Positions 52,772-63,126 are shown, numbered from the stretch's first letter. The stretch: DNA of 64,000 nt from Carboxylicivirga marina (GCF_016612505.1 NZ_JAENRR010000024.1:1-64000); one strand, 5' to 3'. Notes: generated by a model from the letters alone, not told the origin. Numbers and translations: made by a program.

Positions 52772-54922
52772 ATGAGACGAATAGCAGCAATTTTGCTAGT
52801 AGCATGCATGGGTTTTACGCAATTTGCTAAGGCCGATGAAGGTATGTGGTTATTACCACTTATCAACAAATTGAATATTGAAAAAATGCAGGAAATGGGC
52901 TTTAAACTTTCAGCAGAGGAAGTTTACAGCATCAATAATAGCAGTTTAAAAGACGCCATCGTCATTTTCGGTCGCGGCTGTACAGGTGAGATGATTTCTG
53001 ACCAAGGTCTACTACTAACCAACCACCACTGCGGATATGGTAACATTCAGGAGTTAAGTTCGGTTGAACACAATTACCTGAAAGATGGTTTCTGGGCCAA
53101 AAGCTTAGAAGAAGAATTACCAGCCCCAGGTTTATCGGTTACTTTTTTAAAGTACATGACTGATGTAACAGAGACTGTAACAGCTGAACTTACTGATGAT
53201 ATGACCGAGCAGGAACGTGCTTTGAAAATCAAAGAGGTATCAGCTCAATTAGTTACAGAAGCTAAAGAAGGTAATGAATATCAGATAAGCGTTAAAGACT
53301 ATTTCGAAGGCAACCAGTTCTTTTTGATTGCTTACGAAAAATTCAATGATGTACGTTTTGTAGGCGCTCCTCCTTCATCAATTGGTAAATTTGGTTTTGA
53401 TACCGATAACTGGATGTGGCCTCGTCACACTGGTGACTTCAGCATGTTCCGTGTTTATTGCGGACCAGATGGCAAACCAGCTGAATACTCAAAAGACAAC
53501 AAGCCATATAAGCCAGCACACCATTTACCTGTATCATTAAAAGGCGTGCAGATGGATGACTATGCCATGACGGTTGGTTTCCCTGGAAGTACTGAGCGTT
53601 ACTTAACATCGTGGGGTATTGAAGAACGCATGGAAATCATCAACCAGGCTCGCATTACACCTCGTGGTGTTAAACAAGATATCTGGTTAGAAGACATGCG
53701 TGCCGACGAGAAGTTAAACATTCAGTATGCTACTAAATTCGCTCACAGTGCCAATTACTGGAAAAATTCAATTGGTATGAACCGAGGTCTGGAGGAATTA
53801 AACGTATTAGACCAAAAGCGTACTTTAGAAGATGAATTTACTGCGTGGGTAAATGCTAATGATAATCGCAAAGCAAAATATGGCAATGTATTATCTGAGC
53901 TAGAAAAATCATATAACAATCGTGCTGAATTTGTAAAAGCAACAGCATTCATTTCTGAATGTCAGCTACGAGGTGCTGAAGCATTTTACTTCGCGTATCG
54001 TGCTGGTGGTTTAGAAAAAGCACTTGAAGAAGGTGAACAGGAAGTCATTGACAAAGCAGTAGAATCGCTAAAAGCTGCTGGACGAAGCTTCTATAAAGAT
54101 TACAGTCCTAAAACAGACCGCAAAGTAATTGGTGCTTTATTAAAAATGTACAACGATGAAATTGATGCTAAATATCATCCTGCATTTTACGCAACCATCA
54201 ACAAGAAGTTCAAAGGTGATTTCCAGAAGTTTGCTGACTACATGTATAACAAGTCAGTATTTATGGATGAAGCACGTTTTAATGCTTTCCTTGAGAAACC
54301 TTCATTAAAAGTACTTCAGAAAGATTATGCCTACATCGGTGGTGTTTCTTCCATTGAAAAGTACCGCGAAATTAAAGGCATGGAAGCGGAGAGCGCTATA
54401 GCCATTGACAAGAATAACCGCTTGTTTATTGCCGGTTTATTTGAGATGCAGCCTGAAAAAGTATTCTATCCAGACGCTAACTTCACCATGCGCTTATCAT
54501 ATGGTAAGGTAGGCGATTACGAGCCAAAAGATGGTGTTGTATACAAGCATTATACAACTATTGAAGGAATCATGGAAAAAGAGGATCCGGATAACTTCGA
54601 ATTTGAAGTACCTGCTAAACTAAAAGAGCTTTGGAAAAACAAAGACTATGGGCAGTATGCTGACGAAGCAGGTTACATGCCTGTTTGTTTTACTTCAAAC
54701 AACGATATTACTGGTGGTAACAGCGGTAGCCCTGTTATCAATGCCGAAGGTCACTTGTTCGGATTAGCTTTTGATGGTAACTGGGAAGCTATGAGTGGTG
54801 ATATTGCTTTTGAAACAGAGCTTCAGAAGTGTATTAATGTTGACATACGTTACGTACTTTTCATCATCGACAAGTACGCTGGTGCCACTAACCTAATTGA
54901 AGAGATGACTTTGGTAAAGTAA
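52772..54922 (+). CDS. S46 dipeptidyl peptidase, DPP7 type
   Basis: Periplasmic serine dipeptidyl peptidase of 716 residues, chymotrypsin-like double barrel with an alpha-helical cap. Signal peptide at 1-21 (FAKA), then ADEGMWLLPL at the mature N-terminus as in S46 enzymes. The catalytic His is in LLTNHHCGYG and the nucleophile is Ser651 in TGGNSGSPV. The residue 18 positions after that serine is Gly (FDGNWEAM): Gly marks DPP7 with hydrophobic P1 preference, whereas Arg marks the acidic-specific DPP11. First of two tandem S46 genes; ends with its own terminator. Confidence 0.95.
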   Translation: MRRIAAILLVACMGFTQFAKADEGMWLLPLINKLNIEKMQEMGFKLSAEEVYSINNSSLKDAIVIFGRGCTGEMISDQGLLLTNHHCGYGNIQELSSVEHNYLKDGFWAKSLEEELPAPGLSVTFLKYMTDVTETVTAELTDDMTEQERALKIKEVSAQLVTEAKEGNEYQISVKDYFEGNQFFLIAYEKFNDVRFVGAPPSSIGKFGFDTDNWMWPRHTGDFSMFRVYCGPDGKPAEYSKDNKPYKPAHHLPVSLKGVQMDDYAMTVGFPGSTERYLTSWGIEERMEIINQARITPRGVKQDIWLEDMRADEKLNIQYATKFAHSANYWKNSIGMNRGLEELNVLDQKRTLEDEFTAWVNANDNRKAKYGNVLSELEKSYNNRAEFVKATAFISECQLRGAEAFYFAYRAGGLEKALEEGEQEVIDKAVESLKAAGRSFYKDYSPKTDRKVIGALLKMYNDEIDAKYHPAFYATINKKFKGDFQKFADYMYNKSVFMDEARFNAFLEKPSLKVLQKDYAYIGGVSSIEKYREIKGMEAESAIAIDKNNRLFIAGLFEMQPEKVFYPDANFTMRLSYGKVGDYEPKDGVVYKHYTTIEGIMEKEDPDNFEFEVPAKLKELWKNKDYGQYADEAGYMPVCFTSNNDITGGNSGSPVINAEGHLFGLAFDGNWEAMSGDIAFETELQKCINVDIRYVLFIIDKYAGATNLIEEMTLVK

Positions 54923-54945
54923 ATCAAAGCATTAGATAAGATATC

Positions 54946-54979
54946 AAGAGCTGTCAGTTAATTCTGGCGGCTCTTTTTT
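54946..54979 (+). terminator. Intrinsic terminator between the two S46 genes
   Basis: A 12-bp stem (54946-54957 with 54964-54975, two G-T wobbles) with a 6-base loop, followed by six T. It means the second peptidase gene needs its own promoter. Confidence 0.85.
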
Positions 54980-55066
54980 GTTAATTTTGTTTAAAATCAA
55001 GATAATTCATAGTAATCCCATTTATAATCTATTAGTTTCGTGCCTCTTGAATTATAGCTAACTAGA

Positions 55067-57223
55067 TTGATGCGCATACTAATAATCACCATAATTATAA
55101 TCATATGCTCGGCTGCTGCAAAGGCCGATGAAGGCATGTGGTTACCTTACCTGCTCAGCAATAAGCAAATTGAACAAATGCAGGAAAAAGGTTTGAAAAT
55201 TCCCTTCGAATCGATTTACAGTCATTCTAAACCATCATTAAAAGATGCCATTGTATCGCTCGATGATGGTGCCTGCACGGGAGAATTCATTAGTAACAAA
55301 GGATTATTATTAACAAATCACCACTGTGGCTATAACGAAATACAGCAACACAGCAGTGTAGAACACAATTTTTTGGCAGATGGCTTTTGGGCTAGTTCAC
55401 ATGCCGAAGAATTGGCTAACCCTGGCAAAACAGCTACACTGCTTATTGAAGCACACGATGTCACGTCGCAAATCAAGCAACAGGTACAAGGCAAGCTAGG
55501 TGGTAAACGACAAATCGCTGTTGATAGCCTCATTTCGATTATTGAGGCGGAAGCAGCAGAAAAGTACAAACTAGATGCTACCATAAAACCGCTCTTTAGT
55601 GGTAATACCTATATTTTGTTTTTGACACAAACCTTTCGCGATGTTCGATTGGTAGGAACACCACCTTCATCCATTGGTAAATTTGGTGGAGATACCGATA
55701 ACTGGATGTGGCCACGCCATACTGGTGATTTTAGTTTCTTTCGGGTATACTGTGCACCAGATGGCTCAGCAGCTGATTATTCACCTGAAAACATTCCCTT
55801 TACGCCAAAGATGCACTTAAAAATAAACGCACAAGGCATCGAAAAAGGTGATTATACAATGACATTGGGTTATCCGGGACATACACAACGCTACTTATCT
55901 TCATTTGGCATTAAAGAAATTAATGAGGTAATTAATCCCATTATTGCAGAGGTACGTGGCATTAAGCAGGACATTTGGTCAACCGCCATGCAAAGCTCAG
56001 AAACCATAAACATAAAATATGCGGCTAAATATTCCGAATCGAGTAACTATTGGAAATATGTGATTGGCCAAAATAAAGCACTTGATAAACTAAGCATTCT
56101 GGAACAGCGTCAGCAACGCGAAGAAAGTTTTAAGGAATGGTCAAGCGAAGATTCTGCTCGACACAACAAGTATAACAATACACTATCGGTTATTGAAGCA
56201 TCATACTTGCTTGGCAGTAAGCTAACACTGGCCGAAACAATCACACAGGAAACCATGCTGGAGGGACCAGAGATAGTAAAGTTTGCTTTGGAAATTAGCT
56301 CACTATTTATGGAGCTATTGGATAAAAAACCAGGTTCTGAAGAATACACCATACAATTGCAGGAAACAATTGCAAGTATTGAGCAATTACACAAAGACTT
56401 TGATGCATTGGTTGATAAAGCTGTTTTTGAAGCCATGCTAAGCTATTATCTGGATAATATGCCTGCAAAACTGAGACCTGAGACACAATCTTTATTAGGT
56501 AAAAAATACATGCTCGACATTAGTGCTTATACCATGCATTTGTATGAAAAAACGGCACTTACCAATACTAACAAACTAAAAAAACTGATTCAGGAAGGAG
56601 ACGAAGATGCCTTCTTTGAAGACCCGGCCATTGCCTTTTCGTACCAAATCTTATCTCATTTCTACCAGATGCTCGACATCCACGAAAAGCTAAATAGCCA
56701 ATACGAGGATGCACAAAGACTGCTGGTAGAAGGTTACATACAGCAAAACAGCGACAATAGCTTTTATCCGGATGCCAATAGCACCTTAAGGCTTTCATAT
56801 GGCAATATAGGTGACTACGAGCCCAAGGACGGTGTCAAGTATAAATACATGACTACGCTGACAGGTATCTTTGAAAAAGAAGATAACACACAACCTGACT
56901 TTACAGTACCCAATCAGCTAAAGCGACTTTATAAAAGCAAAGACTTTGGAAGCTATTCACTTCCGAATGGTAGAATGCCGGTTTGTTTTTTAACCAACAA
57001 TGACATTACAGGCGGAAACAGTGGCAGCCCTGTACTCAATGACAGTGGAGAACTTGTAGGCTTGGCCTTTGATGGCAACTGGGAAGCCATGACAAGTGAT
57101 TTAGCATATGAAGAGAAACTTCAGAAGTGCATCTGTGTAGATATTCGCTATGTTTTATTTATTGTTGATAAAATGGCCAATGCACAAAACCTGATTGAAG
57201 AGCTTGATTTTGCTCATCAATAA
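55067..57223 (+). CDS. Second S46 dipeptidyl peptidase, DPP7 type
   Basis: Paralogue of the preceding gene, 718 residues. Signal peptide (MRILIITIIIIICSAAAKA), mature start DEGMWLPYLL, catalytic His in LLTNHHCGYN, nucleophile Ser652 in TGGNSGSPV, and again Gly 18 residues on (AFDGNWEAM), predicting DPP7-like preference for hydrophobic or aliphatic P1. Similarity is highest in the two barrel halves and lowest in the cap (about 345-530), where it has many Ser and Thr. So the two copies may divide substrates by cap rather than S1 pocket. Confidence 0.95.
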   Translation: MMRILIITIIIIICSAAAKADEGMWLPYLLSNKQIEQMQEKGLKIPFESIYSHSKPSLKDAIVSLDDGACTGEFISNKGLLLTNHHCGYNEIQQHSSVEHNFLADGFWASSHAEELANPGKTATLLIEAHDVTSQIKQQVQGKLGGKRQIAVDSLISIIEAEAAEKYKLDATIKPLFSGNTYILFLTQTFRDVRLVGTPPSSIGKFGGDTDNWMWPRHTGDFSFFRVYCAPDGSAADYSPENIPFTPKMHLKINAQGIEKGDYTMTLGYPGHTQRYLSSFGIKEINEVINPIIAEVRGIKQDIWSTAMQSSETINIKYAAKYSESSNYWKYVIGQNKALDKLSILEQRQQREESFKEWSSEDSARHNKYNNTLSVIEASYLLGSKLTLAETITQETMLEGPEIVKFALEISSLFMELLDKKPGSEEYTIQLQETIASIEQLHKDFDALVDKAVFEAMLSYYLDNMPAKLRPETQSLLGKKYMLDISAYTMHLYEKTALTNTNKLKKLIQEGDEDAFFEDPAIAFSYQILSHFYQMLDIHEKLNSQYEDAQRLLVEGYIQQNSDNSFYPDANSTLRLSYGNIGDYEPKDGVKYKYMTTLTGIFEKEDNTQPDFTVPNQLKRLYKSKDFGSYSLPNGRMPVCFLTNNDITGGNSGSPVLNDSGELVGLAFDGNWEAMTSDLAYEEKLQKCICVDIRYVLFIVDKMANAQNLIEELDFAHQ

Positions 57224-57262
57224 CAAATTCGATTTATATTTACAGACATAAATGGAATTGAC

Positions 57263-57892
57263 ATGGCAAAAAACAAGTTTTATGTAGTATGGGTAGGTGC
57301 GAAACCGGGAATTTATAAAAGCTGGCCCGAATGTCAGGCTCAAATAAAAGGTTTTCCGGCTGCCAAATACAAGGGCTTCCCTTCGCTGCAAGAAGCTCAA
57401 AATGCCTACAGCAATGGTTTTTCCAGTCACATATCTTCTGCAACCAGAGGTAGTAAAACATCTTCAAGTAAACTAAACTCAAAAGCCAACATCATTAGCA
57501 ACAGCATTGCTGTTGATGCCGCCTGCAGTGGTAACCCAGGCGTAATGGAGTACCAGGGCGTGTTTACAAAGGATGGACGACAGTTATTTCATCAGAAGTT
57601 TCAATTAGGGACAAATAATATCGGTGAATTTCTGGCCTTGGTTCACGGCATCTCTTATCTTCAGAAAAACAATTTAAACATTCCAGTGTACTCCGACTCA
57701 AAGATTGCCATTGGTTGGGTGATGAAGAAGCAGTGCAAATCGAAGCTCGATGATACGCCAAAAACCAAACAGCTATTTGAATTGGTTAGACGGGCCGAAG
57801 ACTGGCTGAAGGCCAATCCGATTAAGGTTAAAATCCTAAAATGGGACACTAAAAACTGGGGCGAAATACCAGCCGATTTTGGACGTAAATAA
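57263..57892 (+). CDS. rnhA: Ribonuclease HI with viroplasmin-like N-terminal domain
   Basis: 209 residues. The N-terminal ~55 residues (KFYVVWVGAKPGIYKSWPECQ, then the GFPAAKYKGF segment) form the caulimovirus-viroplasmin (hybrid-binding) domain. The RNase H domain follows with active-site Asp in AVDAACSGNPG, Glu in GEFLALVHG and Asp in YSDSKIAIGW. It cuts RNA in RNA-DNA hybrids. The catalytic domain uses the short Bacteroidota form. Forty bases follow the second S46 gene. Confidence 0.92.
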   Translation: MAKNKFYVVWVGAKPGIYKSWPECQAQIKGFPAAKYKGFPSLQEAQNAYSNGFSSHISSATRGSKTSSSKLNSKANIISNSIAVDAACSGNPGVMEYQGVFTKDGRQLFHQKFQLGTNNIGEFLALVHGISYLQKNNLNIPVYSDSKIAIGWVMKKQCKSKLDDTPKTKQLFELVRRAEDWLKANPIKVKILKWDTKNWGEIPADFGRK

Positions 57893-57896
57893 AGCT

Positions 57897-59780
57897 TTAA
57901 TTAAGTGTCATATAGGGCACTTGAAATACTACGCGTGTTCCTTTTCGTCCATAAACCGATAAATCTTCTATTTTAAGAGTTACTGCCTCAGCATTTTCTC
58001 TATTATTTAGCAGATTCAGACGCTCCTTTGTCAGATCCATGGCTACTGATTTATGTGATTTACCAGTTTTCTTGTTTTTTTTCATTGAATTTCCAATGCC
58101 AATACCATTATCTTCAACCGAGAATTCTAATTTATCATCGCGTCGTTGCAATTGAACATGAATATAACTATCCTCCTCCGTTAAATGACCATGCTCAATG
58201 GCATTTTCTAAAAATGGCTGAGTCAACATTGGCGGTACAAGTACGGCATTTAACTCAATCTGCTCTTCAAAATCTATTTTGTAATTGATTTTATTATCGA
58301 ATCGCCGATTTTGAATACTCATGTATTTATCAAGAATTTCTTTTTCCTTCTTTAGTGTGATGTGTTCCTCCTGTGCATATTGTAGTATCAAGCGCATTAA
58401 TCCTGCAAAATCAGCTACAAAATCAATGGCATCCTCCTGATTATTTTCCATGATAATGCATTGAAGTGCCGACAAGGAGTTAAAAATAAAATGCGGGTTC
58501 ATCTGGGTGCGTAAGACTTTATGCTCCATGTTTAACTGACGCTGCTTTTCTCGTATTTTCAACACATACACCCATATCAGCACAATAATGGTTAATAACA
58601 GAAAAAACAAAGAAACACCCCACATAAACAAGCGATTACGCTCTGCTTTGGCCTGCATCACTACCAACTCATTTTTACTTTTCTCGGTGTGGTATTTTTT
58701 TTCGAGCTGAATGACTTTATCCAATTGCTTCTCATCAAAAATAGAATCACTCAAAGCGTAGTATTGCTCAAGCACCTCATTAGCTAATTTATACTCTTTT
58801 AACTCTTTATATACACTATATAATTCCTGTAGATTGTCACTTCTGACCTCCCTTAATCCTATTTTCTCATTGAGCTTTTCTGCTTTATTATAAGCACTAA
58901 GCGCCTCATTAACTTTTCCGTTCTTCAGATACACCTCACCTCTCATACTATAAGTGTGGACCAAACCAATATTATCATGCAATCGCGTAAACATCTCCAA
59001 ACTACGTTTAAAGTATTCATCAGCCCTAACGTATTGCTGTTGCAAACCAAATAATCGCCCCAAATTAGTAGAAACCTTAGCCATACCACTTTCATCGCCT
59101 AACTCTCTATAGGCCGCATAGGCTTTTTTATAATACTTAAAACCTGAATTGTAATCCTCTCGTCGAACAGCAATTACAGCCAAATTATTAGTAACAGCAG
59201 CTATCGAGGCATATGCCCCTAATTCTTCATACAAGGCCAATGCATTGTTATAATACTCATAAACCTGCTCGTAGCGCTCCCATTTACCATAAATAATACC
59301 CAAATTTTGATAGGACATGGCTATTCCTTCTTTATTACCAGCTTTTTTCTCGAGTTCAAGAGAATAATTATAGGCTACCAAAGCGCTGTCGAAATTAGAT
59401 TTGAGGTAATGAACCAATCCTATATTATTATACAAAACCGCGAATCTGGATGAATCATTACAGATTCTAAAATTTTGTAATGAATTCTGATAGGCCTTCA
59501 AAGAATTGTCGAGTTCTTGTCTGAAATAATACACTTCAGCCATAAAACTATGATAAAAGGCTTTTTGCTTAATTTCAGAAAAGGGACATCTTTCAAGATG
59601 CTCATTAGCCAGCTGTAGTACACTATCAATATTAGTCGGTACGTTGGCCATTAGTTCATTCATTCGAATAAGCCATTGGTCACTTTGGTCAGTCATCGAA
59701 TCCTGACTACAAAGGTTTTGGTTAACAAGCAGAATTAAAAAGGAGGCGATTAAGAGTCTAGTGGTAAACATATGCAACAT
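57897..59780 (-). CDS. TPR-containing LytS-type sensor histidine kinase
   Basis: Membrane sensor kinase of about 627 residues. An N-terminal signal (MFTTRLLIASFLILLVNQNLC) exports a periplasmic array of tetratricopeptide repeats (about 75-375); a transmembrane helix (about 395-420, RLFMWGVSLFFLLLTIIVLIWV) follows, then a coiled-coil linker, the HisKA_7TM/LytS-type His_kinase domain with phospho-acceptor His in NPHFIFNSL, and HATPase (DNGIGIG). Expected partner is a LytTR response regulator, but none is adjacent. I prefer starts near 59780; ATG at 59822 is possible. Confidence 0.92.
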   Translation of the reverse strand: MLHMFTTRLLIASFLILLVNQNLCSQDSMTDQSDQWLIRMNELMANVPTNIDSVLQLANEHLERCPFSEIKQKAFYHSFMAEVYYFRQELDNSLKAYQNSLQNFRICNDSSRFAVLYNNIGLVHYLKSNFDSALVAYNYSLELEKKAGNKEGIAMSYQNLGIIYGKWERYEQVYEYYNNALALYEELGAYASIAAVTNNLAVIAVRREDYNSGFKYYKKAYAAYRELGDESGMAKVSTNLGRLFGLQQQYVRADEYFKRSLEMFTRLHDNIGLVHTYSMRGEVYLKNGKVNEALSAYNKAEKLNEKIGLREVRSDNLQELYSVYKELKEYKLANEVLEQYYALSDSIFDEKQLDKVIQLEKKYHTEKSKNELVVMQAKAERNRLFMWGVSLFFLLLTIIVLIWVYVLKIREKQRQLNMEHKVLRTQMNPHFIFNSLSALQCIIMENNQEDAIDFVADFAGLMRLILQYAQEEHITLKKEKEILDKYMSIQNRRFDNKINYKIDFEEQIELNAVLVPPMLTQPFLENAIEHGHLTEEDSYIHVQLQRRDDKLEFSVEDNGIGIGNSMKKNKKTGKSHKSVAMDLTKERLNLLNNRENAEAVTLKIEDLSVYGRKGTRVVFQVPYMTLN

Positions 59781-59987
59781 ATAAATAATCAAATTTAACA
59801 CAATTTTTCGTTTGTCTGCCATATCATCAATACTCAAGTAAAAATCAACCCATTACCCTACATGAATAATTTTATCAGCTCAGTACAATAGTTAATCTTT
59901 TAAAAAGTCAGATATTTGCTTATAAATGACGCATTATTCGTGTCTTTTTAGTAAAATTACTTTTTAAAAGCCTAACACAACTATTGT

Positions 59988-61409
59988 TTGATGTCGTCAA
60001 ATCGAATCCATAAGATATTCCTGACATGCACAATACTATCAGTTTTTGCATTGTTCAATGTGCAAGTTAAGGCTCAATCAAGAGTGATTGGTGAGTTACC
60101 CGACTCGTCTGAAATACTTCAACAAATCTTCATATCTGACATCGAACTAGTTGACAGCCTGGTAAATAATGTAGATTCCTTAAAAAGCACCAGTAGCAGC
60201 TCATTAGCAGAAGTACTGTTCAACCCCGAAATACGACTAATACACGGCGATACCATTAAGCTTAAAACGGTTAAGGTTGATCAAGAACTCACCTTCATTG
60301 AGCGTGATTCAGCAAAAATAGTTGATATTCACCCTCAAGATTCACCAGATCATAAAGGATTTACGATTACTTCTGATGATGGCTCGGCCAAAATCACCTT
60401 TAAAGGTTCAATTCGATTAAACGGTGCCTATGATTTCAACGGACTGGCTCATCGCGATCATTTTCAAACATTTGAAATACCAGTTGGAACAGAAAAACAA
60501 GGTGCTCGTTTTTTTATGAGTGGAAACCAAACACGGTTTGGCTTTGAAGCATCCAAAAACACTGAACTAGGACCAATATCTATCCGCCTTGAAAGTGACT
60601 ATCTTGGCAATTCCAATTCCTATCGTATTCGACATGTATATGGTTCATTTATGGATGTCTTGGCAGGTCAAACATGGTCGGTTTTCGGAGACCCTACCTC
60701 TATCCCATGGACCGTTGATCTAGAAGGCCCTAACAGTTCGGTAAGCGAACGGACTGTACAAGTACGATATAGCCGGCTGATTAACCAAAATACAAGATGG
60801 ACCGTTTCGATGGAATCTCCTGAGTTAGATTTGATGGCTCCTGATAGCCTCGGAACCACTTTACAAGATTTCCCTGACATTGCAACGCGTTTTAAGCGCC
60901 TTACCAATTGGGGGCATATACAGCTATCGATGATTTTCAGAAGCCTGGCATATAACGTTGATCAATCTGGCTCATTGGGCTATGGAGCACTGTTGAGCGG
61001 ACGCTACGAGATCGCAAGCGACAAAAGAATTCTTTTTCAAGCAGTTGCAGGCTCCGGAATAGCCAGATACATCGGTTCTGTTACAGGCAATGGCTTAGAT
61101 ATAGCGTACAACCCTATTGAGGATGTATATGATCCCTTAGAGCTTTATGGTGGTTTTGTATCCTTTGGTATCGACTGGAGCGAAAAGATTTTTTCATACT
61201 TTACTCCAGGCTTAACCTACATGCCAGTACCCTATTATCAGCCTGATGATACCTTTAAATTTAGCAGCTATTTTTCGGGTAACATTTTCTGGAATGTTAT
61301 ACCTGGTGTAAGAGTTGGCGGCGAATATTCTTATGGTTCGAGAATAAACAAAGACAACCAACGTGGGATAGCTAATCGTCTTTCATTCATTTTCTATTAC
61401 GATTTCTAA
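59988..61409 (+). CDS. DcaP-like outer-membrane porin
   Basis: 473 residues. Signal peptide (about 1-30, FALFNVQVKA) then an N-terminal region (to about 130) with charged, non-barrel composition, followed by a porin barrel that opens GSIRLNGAYDFNGLAHRD and includes GARFFMSGNQTRFGFEAS and AGQTWSVFGDPTSIPWTVDLEGP, typical of DcaP family porins for dicarboxylates or other acidic solutes. The terminal strand ends in Phe. The sensor kinase gene is divergent. Its stop codon touches the next ATG. Confidence 0.87.
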   Translation: MMSSNRIHKIFLTCTILSVFALFNVQVKAQSRVIGELPDSSEILQQIFISDIELVDSLVNNVDSLKSTSSSSLAEVLFNPEIRLIHGDTIKLKTVKVDQELTFIERDSAKIVDIHPQDSPDHKGFTITSDDGSAKITFKGSIRLNGAYDFNGLAHRDHFQTFEIPVGTEKQGARFFMSGNQTRFGFEASKNTELGPISIRLESDYLGNSNSYRIRHVYGSFMDVLAGQTWSVFGDPTSIPWTVDLEGPNSSVSERTVQVRYSRLINQNTRWTVSMESPELDLMAPDSLGTTLQDFPDIATRFKRLTNWGHIQLSMIFRSLAYNVDQSGSLGYGALLSGRYEIASDKRILFQAVAGSGIARYIGSVTGNGLDIAYNPIEDVYDPLELYGGFVSFGIDWSEKIFSYFTPGLTYMPVPYYQPDDTFKFSSYFSGNIFWNVIPGVRVGGEYSYGSRINKDNQRGIANRLSFIFYYDF

Positions 61410-63011
61410 ATGTCCTGCTTCATTCCTTTAGTTGATCATCATGCTGATGAATTACCTCAGTATTTTACGAACCCTTTTGACTACAGACCTCACCCTCTTT
61501 GTATTGAGGCCAAAAATGCCATAAAAAAGCTATTACCAGACCCTGGAACGATGGCAAAAGGTAAAATGTATGGAGTACTCGTAGTTAAAAATAACGATAA
61601 TCAATTAGGGTTTCTGGTGTCATATTCTGGCAACGAAAAAGAAACCAATACATCTATTCCTTTTGTTCCGCAGGTATTTGACATTACTAATCCTGATGGT
61701 TTTTTCAGGCAAGAAGAAAAAGCTTTAACTCGATTAAACGACGAGATAAACGCCTTACTTCAATCCAAAACACTTTTGATGCTAAAGCACGAACTTGCTG
61801 AGAAGGAAAAAAAAGTAAAAATAGAAATTGCCAGCATTAAAACGCAAATAAAGCAATCTAAGGAAAAACGAGAGTTACTGCGAGATACAACGAATGACAC
61901 TTCAGTTTTAGCACAACTAATAAAAGAAAGCCAATCAGAAAAAAGTCGATTCAACGCACTTAAAAAGAAATGGAAGCTTGAGATAAAATCTATAGAAGAC
62001 AAATTAGATCATTTTAACAATCACATATCAGAACTAAAAAAAAGACGAAAAACTAAATCGGCACAGCTACAACAACGTTTGTTTAGTAGTTACATTTTTA
62101 ATAATGCTGAGGGAGAACATGCAAGTGCTTTAGAAATTTTCAACAAGCATGATTTAAAGATTCCTCCAGCTGGTGCTGGTGATTGTGCTGCTCCTAAACT
62201 ACTGCAATATGCGTACCTCAGTCAACTAAAACCACTAGCTATGTCCGAATTTTGGTGGGGACCGTCGCCAATAACCATTATTCGAAAGCAAGACTATTTC
62301 TATCCGGCCTGCAAAAGCAAATGTGAACCAATACTTGGCTTTATGCTGAAGGGGCTATCACTGCCATCCCCAGTTGAGAAACTAAATTCTGAGTCTATAA
62401 CTGTTCTCTTCGAAGATGATATGATCGCAGTTATTAATAAACCTGCTGGATTATTATCTGTCCCGGGTAAAGAAGAAAATAATTCCGTTTATCAACAGGC
62501 AAAAGAACTATTCCCTAATGCCAATGGACCGCTAATTGTACACCGTTTAGATATGTCTACATCAGGCATTATGCTTATTGCAAAAACGAAAATGGCACAC
62601 TCGATTTTGCAAAAACAGTTTCTGAAACAAACCATTAAAAAACAATATGTGGCACTTCTTGATGGTATTGTTAATGAAAATGAAGGCGTAATAGATTTGC
62701 CTCTACGAGTCGATTTAGACGATCGTCCAAAACAAATGGTTTGTAACGATTATGGAAAAAAAGCTATCTCCAGATGGAAGGTAATCGCACGAAACAAAAA
62801 CTTCACCCGCATTCATTTTTTTCCACAATCAGGCCGAACACATCAACTCAGGGTTCATGCTGCTCATCCACTCGGACTCAATACGCCCATTGTTGGCGAT
62901 CCCTTATATGGAATTAAGAAAGACAGATTACATCTTCATGCCGAACGCATTGAGTTTATCCATCCTGAAAGCAATCAGACTCTCGTTTTTGAATGCCCTG
63001 CCACCTTCTAA
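61410..63011 (+). CDS. RluA-family pseudouridine synthase with long N-terminal extension
   Basis: 533 residues. The C-terminal 220 hold an RluA synthase: LLSVPGKEE, the catalytic Asp in HRLDMSTSGIML, and the SGRTHQLRVHAAHPLG segment. The N-terminal 310 residues are unusual: a start containing NPFDYRPHPLC, a GVLVV beta region, a long coiled coil (about 120-225) and a conserved link (PPAGAGDCAAPKLLQYA, then YPACKSKCEPI) before the synthase. The extension occurs in a subset of RluA proteins in other phyla but has no assigned role. Probably modifies rRNA or tRNA. Confidence 0.9.
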   Translation: MSCFIPLVDHHADELPQYFTNPFDYRPHPLCIEAKNAIKKLLPDPGTMAKGKMYGVLVVKNNDNQLGFLVSYSGNEKETNTSIPFVPQVFDITNPDGFFRQEEKALTRLNDEINALLQSKTLLMLKHELAEKEKKVKIEIASIKTQIKQSKEKRELLRDTTNDTSVLAQLIKESQSEKSRFNALKKKWKLEIKSIEDKLDHFNNHISELKKRRKTKSAQLQQRLFSSYIFNNAEGEHASALEIFNKHDLKIPPAGAGDCAAPKLLQYAYLSQLKPLAMSEFWWGPSPITIIRKQDYFYPACKSKCEPILGFMLKGLSLPSPVEKLNSESITVLFEDDMIAVINKPAGLLSVPGKEENNSVYQQAKELFPNANGPLIVHRLDMSTSGIMLIAKTKMAHSILQKQFLKQTIKKQYVALLDGIVNENEGVIDLPLRVDLDDRPKQMVCNDYGKKAISRWKVIARNKNFTRIHFFPQSGRTHQLRVHAAHPLGLNTPIVGDPLYGIKKDRLHLHAERIEFIHPESNQTLVFECPATF

Positions 63012-63126
63012 TATGGACGTTAAAATCTGTTAGTTAATCTCTTACTTTGTTAATTTTAGAAACACACTACAAACCTTGGCATTGTTGTTGCCTGTTTCAT
63101 CCCGGTAAAAATTTAAATAAAAAGAT

